Below, piece by piece: positions 1 through 5,114 of a stretch of 6,095 nucleotides of DNA. Source of the stretch: a bacterium (GTDB lineage Bacteria > Elusimicrobiota > Elusimicrobia > Elusimicrobiales > UBA9959); assembly GCA_021812825.1 (NCBI GenBank), contig JAKAMO010000136.1, forward strand, positions 1 to 6,095. The letters run 5' to 3'. Position 1 is the stretch's first letter, and each line of letters begins with the position of its first letter. A program made the position numbers and the translations under genes. The notes below the pieces were generated by a model. That model had not been told where the DNA came from and made no database searches. It saw nothing but the letters and a program-made list of their open reading frames with translations.

Positions 1-303
1 GCCTCCGCCGCCTTCCTGCTGTTCAAGGGGATGGATTATTCCATCTTCCGGGCCTCCAAAGAGACGCTGTACATACCGTTCTCCTACGACACGCGCTACC
101 GCGCCAAGCAGGTGGCGGAGGCCTTCACCTACAGGTTCGCCAAGGGCCTTACCGCGACGTGGGTCTCGGCGCTGAAGACGCTGGGCACGGTGGCGCAGGG
201 CTTCTACCCGGCGCTCGGCGCCATCTTCGCCTCCGCGTGGCTGGTGATGTCGTTCCCGCTCACGGCGGACCGCAGGCCGCCGGAGGAAAAAGCCGCCGCC
301 TGA
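1..303 (+). CDS. Membrane transporter, C-terminal fragment (ATP/ADP translocase-like, MFS-type fold)
   Basis: This is the last 100 codons of a gene that begins before the window; the frame is open from base 1 and stops at TGA 301-303. The visible protein starts with a hydrophobic stretch, then a cytoplasmic-looking segment (SIFRASKETLYIPFS, then DTRYRAKQVAEAFTYRFAKG). It ends with a probable membrane helix (about residues 68-83 of the fragment) and a charged tail rich in Arg, Glu and Lys. The pattern R-x-S-K-E-x-L-Y-I-P, followed by Y-R-A-K and Y-R, is what I recall from the NTP/NDP exchange (TLC, ATP:ADP antiporter) family and its free-living bacterial relatives. Members of that family exchange or move nucleotides across the inner membrane. 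The substrate cannot be judged from this fragment, and a more general MFS transporter is the alternative. An ATG at 31 is internal, not the start. The gene converges on the minus-strand pair, with a strong terminator just downstream. Confidence 0.6.
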   Translation, partial: ASAAFLLFKGMDYSIFRASKETLYIPFSYDTRYRAKQVAEAFTYRFAKGLTATWVSALKTLGTVAQGFYPALGAIFASAWLVMSFPLTADRRPPEEKAAA

Positions 304-322
304 CGCCGCGCGCGGAGATAAG

Positions 323-352
323 AAAGCCCGGGCAGGTCCCGGGCTTTTTTTT
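323..352 (+). terminator. Rho-independent terminator, possibly bidirectional
   Basis: A perfect 10-bp stem (AAAGCCCGGG at 323-332 pairing with CCCGGGCTTT at 338-347) closes a 5-nt loop and runs into eight consecutive T (345-352). It lies 20 nt after the stop codon of the transporter gene, so it ends that transcript. The same hairpin read on the minus strand is followed by TTTCTTAT. That is a weaker U-tract but could also stop the convergent transcript, whose last gene ends at 367. A second short GC stem (354-358 with 362-366) lies between the hairpin and that stop codon. Confidence 0.92.
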
Positions 353-366
353 CGCCCGCGGCGGGC

Positions 367-1344
367 TCAGAACACTATGGAGGCCGAGAACCGGTGCACG
401 GTGCCGAGGTCGCCGAACGGCGAGAAGGCGTAATCGAGCTGGTAGGAGGTGTAGCGGACCCCGCCGCCGAAGGCCACGTTGCGCAGGCCGCCCATGTCGG
501 ATATGGCCCGGGTATTGAAGCCGGCGCGCAGCGAAACGTCCATGTCCGCCCCGGCCGGTATGCGCAGCTCCGAGCCCATCGCGAGGAAGGGCAGCGCGTC
601 CCGCGAGCCGACGATGTCCGCCGTGACGGAGAAATGATCCCCGAGCTTCGTCAGCGTGCCCAGGCGCAGTATCAGCGGGAGGGGGGCCTCTTCCTTGTCG
701 TAGCGCAGCGAGCCCATGATGTTCTGGGCCGACATCGTCATCAGGAAGGTGTTGTCGAACATGTACGGCAAATTCAGGCCTATGTCCGCCGAGACGGTGT
801 TGTCGCCCGAGAGTATCTTGGACTTGACGAACTTGCCGGTGGCGCCCAGCACGAACCGGTCCTCCGGGTCCTTGTTGAAGCCGGTGATATAGCAGGCGAA
901 GCCCACGCCTATGGAGGTGTCGTAAGGTGAGAAGCTGCCCAGCGTGACGCCGCTGGGGTCGGTCCTGGTGATCTTGCCGTAGTCCATGTACTTGAAGGCC
1001 ACGCCCCAGGCCCCGACGTCGCCGGCCGTCTCGGCGTAGCCGAAATACTCCAGGCTGGAGCCGGAGAGGTAGGGCGAGTGCATCAGGCCCATCGAATTCT
1101 TCTTTATGTGTATCAGGCCGGCGGGGTTCCAGTCCAGCGCGAAGGCGTCGTCGGCCAGGGCCGAGTAGGCCTCGCCCATGGCCGCCCCGCGGGCCCCGGA
1201 AGCCATCTTAAGGAACTGCCCGGAAGCCGTCCCCGCGGAGGAGCCGTCGAAGCCGGCGGCGGCCGGGCGCGGCAGGGCCAGGGCGCAGAGCGCCACGGCC
1301 CGCAGGGCCGCCCTCAGTGCTTTCCGCATGGCTCCTTTTCCCAT
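367..1344 (-). CDS. PorV/PorQ-like outer-membrane beta-barrel protein
   Basis: This 325-aa protein has a signal peptide (Arg/Lys-rich start, hydrophobic residues about 13-24, likely cleavage after the AAA at 28-30). The N-terminal motif of the PorV/UPF0164 family follows: FLKMASGARGAAMGEAYSAL (44-63), then DD and WNPAGL (72-77). The rest alternates amphipathic strands with turns, as in a barrel, and the chain ends in Phe (SIVF), typical of outer-membrane proteins recognised by BamA. In Bacteroidota, PorV receives type IX secretion substrates by their C-terminal domain; whether that role holds here is inference. Cys20 is not in a lipobox, so a lipoprotein is unlikely. The start is uncertain. 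ATG 1344 has GGAGAGG 12 nt upstream, overlapping the stop of the preceding gene; an in-frame ATG at 1329 (Met6) has AAGGAG only 2 nt before it and gives a more usual signal peptide. The 9-nt gap after the Fn3 gene implies one operon. Confidence 0.85.
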   Translation of the reverse strand: MGKGAMRKALRAALRAVALCALALPRPAAAGFDGSSAGTASGQFLKMASGARGAAMGEAYSALADDAFALDWNPAGLIHIKKNSMGLMHSPYLSGSSLEYFGYAETAGDVGAWGVAFKYMDYGKITRTDPSGVTLGSFSPYDTSIGVGFACYITGFNKDPEDRFVLGATGKFVKSKILSGDNTVSADIGLNLPYMFDNTFLMTMSAQNIMGSLRYDKEEAPLPLILRLGTLTKLGDHFSVTADIVGSRDALPFLAMGSELRIPAGADMDVSLRAGFNTRAISDMGGLRNVAFGGGVRYTSYQLDYAFSPFGDLGTVHRFSASIVF

Positions 1345-1363
1345 ATCGCCGCGCTACCTCTCC
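1332..1363 (-). promoter_or_regulatory. Competing ribosome binding sites for the PorV-like gene
   Basis: Read on the minus strand, GGAGAGG (plus positions 1357-1363) ends at the stop codon of the Fn3 gene and lies 12 nt before ATG 1344, a rather long spacing. AAGGAG (plus positions 1332-1337) lies only 2 nt before the in-frame ATG at 1329, which is too close for ideal use. Neither spacing is optimal, so the start codon stays open. Overlap of the first site with the upstream stop is compatible with translational coupling. Confidence 0.4.
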
Positions 1364-4300
1364 AGCGCCACCTTGAAGCTCTTGGAGCTTTTCTTGTCGC
1401 CGGTCTGGACGAAAGCTATGTACACGCCGCTGGCGGCCTTGTTGCCGCTGTCGTTCCTGCCGTCCCAGTGCGTCATGCCGTTGACGTCGGCCTTCAGGCT
1501 GCGCACCAGCTCGCCGAGGAAGGTGTAGATCTTGACCCTGGCGTAGGGCGGCAGCCCGGCGAAGTTCATCACGCCGGTGACCGAGCTCGGCCTGAACGGG
1601 TTGGGATATATCTTGACGGCGCCCAGCCCGGCCGGCGGGTTGCTCTGCATGATCTGGAAGGTGGAGAGATGCCAGGTCTGGCCTATCACCCTGCTGCGGG
1701 CCGTATCGGACACGGAGGGCAGCGGCACCCAGACGCGGTTGTCCTCGTCGTAAAGAGCCAGCACCAGCCGGGAGGCGTCGATACCGGCCGGCAGATCGGC
1801 CGGCCTGTACGGCAGCGTTATCGTTATGGCCCCCAGCACCAGCGTGGGGGGGAAATGGTTGAGCGTCAGCCCGATGCCGGTCGGGGTCAGGGCGGAGACG
1901 GCGGAGTCCGGGGCCGGCAGCGTGGAGGTGGACGGGGTAAGGGTAAGGCGGGTGGAGCTGCCTATGGCCCCCGGCGGGATCAGGACCGAGATCTGGCCGT
2001 AGGAGGTCTCCAGCGCGACCAGGGCCCCGTCCTGCGCCAGCGCGTTCACGTTGGAGGAGAGCAGCGTTATCGTGGAGCCGGCCGCGATGAAGGCGGTCTT
2101 TACTCCCCCCTGGCCGATGGCCTGCACCTGGAGATAATAGGTGGTATCGATGGCCAGCCCCGAGAACGCGCAGGACAGGCCCCGCGCCAGGCAGCTGGAA
2201 CTGTAGACCAGGAAGGTGTCGTCGGTGGATACCTGTACGTTATAGACCGTGGAGGAGGAGTTGCCGTTGGGGCCCCAGTTGGCCGTGAAGCCGTCGGTCA
2301 GCATCCCGGTGAAGGTCTCTTCCTGGGAGAGCCGGTAGGCCGTGGCGGGCAGGGTCAGCGCGGAGCCCAGTGAGACGGGCGGGTCCGTCGGCAGGCCGGC
2401 CAGGTTGAGGGCAGAAACGCGCAGGTAGTAGCTGGTATCGGACTGCAGCCCGTAGAACGTGGAGGACAGCGAGAGCGTGGTGGAGGAGTTGACGGTGCCG
2501 GAGAAATCCGAATTGGAGGAGACATACGCAGTGTAGTAGGTGACCCCGGCCGGGTTGGCGCCGCGGCCCCAGTTGAGCGTGACCGAGCTGACCCCGATGC
2601 CGGAATAGGCCCCGGCGACGGGGTCGTAGGCGCCGGTGGCCGTAGGGCTGAAATCAACGGCGGGCGTGGCGCGCCCTCGGCGGTTGATGGCGGTCACGCG
2701 CGAATAGTAGGTCGTATTGGGAATAAGCCCGGAGAAGGTGGCCGAGGAAAGGACGGTGGTGGAGGACGTCTGCGGCGACCCGTAGGCGGGGTCGTCGTCC
2801 ATCTCCACGAGGTAGCGCGTGTCGGGCGGGTTGGAGTTGGAGGACCACCGCAGGTTCAGCGTCAGCGAAGTGATCGAGAAGCCCTGCTCCACCGGCGGGT
2901 TGGCCATGGTGGACGTGGCGGCCATGGCGGCGTAGTTGATCGAGCCCTCCATGTTCACGGTGCCGACGCGGAAATAATAGCTGGTGTTGGGGGACAATCC
3001 CTCTATGGCGAGGCGGTCCAGCTGGATGCGGTAGGTGGCGGAGGAGAAGGCGGGGGAGGCGAACGCCGGGCCGGTGTCCGCCTGCAGCAGGTAGCCTTCA
3101 GCCGAGGCGCTCTGCGGCGAGGCGGCCAGGGGGGTCCAGGAGACGGTCACGCTGGACTGGTACACTTCCGGGTAGGCCAGACCGGACAGCGGCTGCGGCA
3201 GGGTCTGCCTGTAGGGAACGTCGGTGTTGGTGTAGACGGTGGCGCCGTTATAGAGCGCCCCGGCGCGGAAATAATAGGTGGTGTTGGGGTCCAGCCCGTT
3301 TATCACGAGGGCGGAGGCGGTGCCGCTCGGCGTGGAGGAGCTCGCCGCTATAGCGGTGAAGAAACGGTAAACCGACGCCTCGGCCACGTGGCCTTCGGCG
3401 GCCGTCCCGGGCGTGAAGGAGATCGCCGCGCTAGAGCTCCAGACGCCGTTCAGGGTTACGCCGGAGAGCTGCCCCGGGAAGCCCGTCGCCGTGGACGGCA
3501 ACAGCGAGTAGTTGGGCGTGCGCTCCCAGTTCAGCGTGGCCAGGCGCAGGTAATGGGTGGTGTTCGGGCGCAGGCCGCCGATAGCGAGCGTCCTGAGCCC
3601 GTCCTGGTAGGCGTAGGTCGCGGAGGAGAAGACGGTCGCCCCGGCCCCGAACGGCGCGCTGGAGCCTTCCAGCCGGTAGCCCTCGCAGGCGAAGGCCTGC
3701 GGTGAAGCGGGCAGCGGCGTGAAGCTGACCGTTATCTGCTGGGGGTCCGCGTAAGAGGCGGTAAGCTCCGCTGACACCGGCAGCGCCAGCGTCACCGAAG
3801 AGAGGTGGGTCCCGTAATTCGGGGCGTTGGCCTTGTTCAGCGAGCCCGCCCTGAAATAGTAGGTGGTGTTCGGGTAAAGCGTGGAGATGGTCAGCGTGCT
3901 CTGCTGGAGCACGTAGGAGGAGGAGGACTCGTAGAGCCCCGGGGTGGCGAAGCCGTCCGTTGAGGCCTCCAGCCTGTAGCCGATGGCCTCCGCCGGTCCC
4001 ATGGCGGCCCAGCCGAGCGTGGCGCCTCCGTCGGTGACGGAGATCCTGGAGAGGCCCTGGGGCGCCGCCGACAGCGTAGTGAAGCTGCGCAGCTCCGAGA
4101 GGTTCTCGGAGCCGCTCCAGTTGAGCGAGCCGACCTTGTAGTAATAGGTGGTGTTGCGCTGCAGGGAGACAGCCGCGGCGGAGGAGACCGTCTTGTCGGC
4201 CGTGGCCCAGTCCGTGGCCAGCGACGAGAGCAGCGGGTCACCGGAGAGTTTCAGCCGGTAGCCCTCGGAATAGAGCGTCTGGGAGGGGCCGCCGTCCACC

Positions 4301-4983
4301 GCGGTCCAGGAGACGGTGGCGCTGGTCTCGCGGACGTCCTCCTCTATGCCGGAGAGGGCCAGCGCCAGGGTGGCGGTGGAGATAGGCGGGGTGAACGAGG
4401 TCCTGGTGCCGCCGGAGCCGAGTGCCCGCACCTTGAAATAGTAGGTGGTATTGGCTTCGAGCCCGCCGAGCGTGACGGGCGGATAGCTGAGCAGCATCTG
4501 GCCGGCCGAGGCGAAAGAGGCGGACTTGTCGTAGAACAGCTCGTACCTGGTCCATTCCGGGTTGCCGCCGGTGTTCCAGCCGAGGCGGGCCGTGGCGGTA
4601 AAGGAGGAGTCGGCGGTGAAATAGGCGGGGAGCGAGAAGAGGGCGGAAGGCGCGGCCACCCAGGTGGCGGTGGTGATGACGGCGGAGTACAGGCTGTCCG
4701 GGTCCGCGGCGGTCTTGACCTTGAAATAGTAGGTGGTGTCCGGGGCCAGCAGCGGGTAACCGGTGGCATTGCCGGAGACGGTGCCGCTGGCGACGTAGCC
4801 GGCGAACGAGGGCGAAGTGGAGAGGACGGCGACGTAAGGGGCGGCCCCGCCGGTCCAGGAGACGTTGACGCTGCCGGTGCTGACCGCGGTCAGTGACGGC
4901 GTCGGCATCGCCGCCAGGACGGGAGAGGCCGCCGCCGCGAGCAACGCGGCGGCCGCTGTCAGGTGTCTGGCCCGGGGGAACAT
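1354..4983 (-). CDS. Large secreted fibronectin type III repeat protein with C-terminal sorting-like domain
   Basis: This 1209-aa exported protein is probably a surface or extracellular adhesin or binding protein; its ligand is unknown. The signal peptide spans residues 1-24 or 1-25 (basic start, Ala/Leu core, cleavage near VLAA). Ten Fn3 repeats follow, about 26-975. Each has an early strand ending in Trp (VSWT, LGWN; Phe in repeats 5 and 6) and a late [ND]-T-[TS]-[YH]-Y core at 82, 178, 277, 372, 474, 567, 666, 756, 849 and 946. Residues about 981-1113 form a ZU5-like module (IPPGA at 1002-1006). Residues 1119-1209 are a type A sorting / FlgD Ig-like domain (YPNPF 1126-1130, WDGRND 1173-1178, SGVY 1185-1188, terminal Lys/Arg). 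There are only three Cys (433, 931, 938). The protein is rich in Ser, Thr and Ala, with no catalytic motif recognised. It is the first gene of the minus-strand unit. The ATG at 4983 lacks a Shine-Dalgarno sequence but gives a complete signal peptide; the next Met (26) would remove it. Confidence 0.9.
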   Translation of the reverse strand: MFPRARHLTAAAALLAAAASPVLAAMPTPSLTAVSTGSVNVSWTGGAAPYVAVLSTSPSFAGYVASGTVSGNATGYPLLAPDTTYYFKVKTAADPDSLYSAVITTATWVAAPSALFSLPAYFTADSSFTATARLGWNTGGNPEWTRYELFYDKSASFASAGQMLLSYPPVTLGGLEANTTYYFKVRALGSGGTRTSFTPPISTATLALALSGIEEDVRETSATVSWTAVDGGPSQTLYSEGYRLKLSGDPLLSSLATDWATADKTVSSAAAVSLQRNTTYYYKVGSLNWSGSENLSELRSFTTLSAAPQGLSRISVTDGGATLGWAAMGPAEAIGYRLEASTDGFATPGLYESSSSYVLQQSTLTISTLYPNTTYYFRAGSLNKANAPNYGTHLSSVTLALPVSAELTASYADPQQITVSFTPLPASPQAFACEGYRLEGSSAPFGAGATVFSSATYAYQDGLRTLAIGGLRPNTTHYLRLATLNWERTPNYSLLPSTATGFPGQLSGVTLNGVWSSSAAISFTPGTAAEGHVAEASVYRFFTAIAASSSTPSGTASALVINGLDPNTTYYFRAGALYNGATVYTNTDVPYRQTLPQPLSGLAYPEVYQSSVTVSWTPLAASPQSASAEGYLLQADTGPAFASPAFSSATYRIQLDRLAIEGLSPNTSYYFRVGTVNMEGSINYAAMAATSTMANPPVEQGFSITSLTLNLRWSSNSNPPDTRYLVEMDDDPAYGSPQTSSTTVLSSATFSGLIPNTTYYSRVTAINRRGRATPAVDFSPTATGAYDPVAGAYSGIGVSSVTLNWGRGANPAGVTYYTAYVSSNSDFSGTVNSSTTLSLSSTFYGLQSDTSYYLRVSALNLAGLPTDPPVSLGSALTLPATAYRLSQEETFTGMLTDGFTANWGPNGNSSSTVYNVQVSTDDTFLVYSSSCLARGLSCAFSGLAIDTTYYLQVQAIGQGGVKTAFIAAGSTITLLSSNVNALAQDGALVALETSYGQISVLIPPGAIGSSTRLTLTPSTSTLPAPDSAVSALTPTGIGLTLNHFPPTLVLGAITITLPYRPADLPAGIDASRLVLALYDEDNRVWVPLPSVSDTARSRVIGQTWHLSTFQIMQSNPPAGLGAVKIYPNPFRPSSVTGVMNFAGLPPYARVKIYTFLGELVRSLKADVNGMTHWDGRNDSGNKAASGVYIAFVQTGDKKSSKSFKVALER
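1357..1629 (-). other. C-terminal type A sorting / FlgD Ig-like domain
   Basis: The last 91 residues (1119-1209) carry the three blocks of type IX C-terminal domains in order. These are a YPNPF block (KIYPNPFRPS), a V-K-I-Y-x-x-x-G-E-L-V block (near 1150-1160), and an S-G-V-Y-I block followed by a Lys-rich end FKVALER. The WDGRNDSG segment before SGVY is also the hallmark of FlgD Ig-like domains, which share this fold. In Bacteroidota such domains direct passage across the outer membrane and are then usually cleaved. The PorV-like gene just downstream makes a sorting role plausible, but the sequence alone cannot separate it from a simple structural Ig-like cap. Confidence 0.75.
1645..2043 (-). 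other. ZU5-like module between the Fn3 repeats and the C-terminal domain
   Basis: Residues about 981-1113 begin with a strand pair around SYGQISVLIPPGAI, the signature of ZU5-like domains (a hydrophobic strand, then I-P-P-G-A). The segment LTLTPSTSTLP follows, then a second half with ITITLPYRPADL, DASRLVLALYDED and VWVPLPS. It ends in TWHLSTFQIM (His1105, Leu1106, Ser1107). It does not show the Fn3 T-T-Y-Y core, so it is a separate fold. In large bacterial surface proteins such modules commonly sit between repeats and the anchor or sorting region. Assignment is by motif only. Confidence 0.55.
2059..4908 (-). repeat. Ten tandem fibronectin type III domains within the secreted protein
   Basis: The T-T-Y-Y cores recur at intervals of 96, 99, 95, 102, 93, 99, 90, 93 and 97 residues, matching one Fn3 fold each. 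Two styles are visible. Repeats 3, 4, 5 and 7 carry a G-Y-[RL]-L strand, usually preceded by Glu, and end in an L-N-W...N-Y-like segment; repeat 6 is a diverged relative. Repeats 2, 8, 9 and 10 carry a G/S-N-P-x-x-T-x-Y-like segment instead. Repeat 1 is shorter and diverged. DNA identity is short and local: a 20-nt stretch is identical at 4430-4449 and 4718-4737, and its last 16 nt recur at 3852-3867. The repeats are therefore mostly old and diverged at nucleotide level. Confidence 0.9.
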
Positions 4984-4990
4984 AGTATAT

Positions 4991-5018
4991 AGTCTAACAG
5001 AGCGTTCGAAAAATTCAA
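4991..5018 (-). promoter_or_regulatory. Candidate promoter of the Fn3 / PorV-like operon
   Basis: On the minus strand a TTGAAT box (plus 5013-5018; four of six matches to TTGACA) is followed after 16 nt by TAGACT (plus 4991-4996; four of six matches to TATAAT). Exactly seven bases then separate this box from the A of the ATG at 4983. A start of transcription at the usual distance would fall on or beside the start codon, giving a leaderless or nearly leaderless mRNA. This agrees with the absence of a Shine-Dalgarno sequence. The region is AT-rich against a GC-rich genome, which raises chance matches. Confidence 0.4.
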
Positions 5019-5032
5019 TGACTAATATGTTA

Positions 5033-5062
5033 CGCGAAAAGCGCCCGTTTGCGCGGAACGCG
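5033..5062. repeat. Imperfect GC-rich inverted repeat in the divergent intergenic region
   Basis: The arms CGCGAAAAGCGC (5033-5044) and GCGCGGAACGCG (5051-5062) are separated by 6 nt (CCGTTT). They match as CGCG-N4-GCGC against its reverse complement, with eight of twelve pairs complementary and the middle four not. It lies between the two candidate divergent promoters and overlaps the possible -35 of the plus-strand gene. A regulator-binding site is possible. The composition is simple enough for chance to be a real alternative. Confidence 0.35.
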
Positions 5063-5076
5063 ATTTCTATTATATT
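5049..5076 (+). promoter_or_regulatory. Weak candidate promoter of the propeller-protein gene
   Basis: The AT-rich run at 5064-5088 contains TATATT (5071-5076; five of six matches to a -10 box) and an overlapping alternative, TATAAC (5076-5081). The only -35-like sequence at a suitable distance from the first is TTGCGC (5049-5054; three of six matches, 16-nt spacing). The -10 region is credible by position, about 40 nt before the start codon. The -35 is poor, so an activator or another sigma factor may be involved. Confidence 0.3.
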
Positions 5077-5104
5077 ATAACTTTAAATCCATTGTGGACC
5101 TTCC

Positions 5105-5108
5105 GGAG
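5105..5108 (+). promoter_or_regulatory. Ribosome binding site of the propeller-protein gene
   Basis: GGAG lies 6 nt before ATG 5115, an ordinary Shine-Dalgarno spacing. It supports this start over the internal Met22 and shows that this genome uses Shine-Dalgarno initiation for at least some genes, in contrast to the divergent Fn3 gene. Confidence 0.65.
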
Positions 5109-5114
5109 TCAAGA

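Noticed and set aside
394..930. A 178-codon open frame on the plus strand
   Set aside because: It is antisense to the PorV-like barrel, whose family motifs are clear. Its composition (Arg, Gly, His, Gln) is typical of a shadow frame.
1285..1287. Cys20 of the PorV-like protein as a lipoprotein anchor
   Set aside because: The residue before it is Leu, not Gly, Ala or Ser, and it sits inside the hydrophobic core of the signal peptide. An AAA cleavage site follows at 28-30.
1078..2373. A 431-codon open frame on the plus strand
   Set aside because: It lies antisense across the end of the Fn3 gene and the start of the PorV-like gene. Its composition is Gly/Arg/Gln-rich, it shows no domain motif, and it is a frame shadow of GC-rich coding DNA.
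2059..4908. Regular short repeats as a possible CRISPR array or satellite DNA
   Set aside because: The spacing of about 270-306 nt keeps the reading frame, and the conserved tracts encode the Fn3 core. These are protein domain repeats, not spacer-repeat units.
4984..4989. TATACT as the -10 box of the Fn3 operon
   Set aside because: It matches the consensus well but abuts the ATG. Transcription would start inside the coding region and lose the start codon, and the next Met lies beyond the signal peptide.
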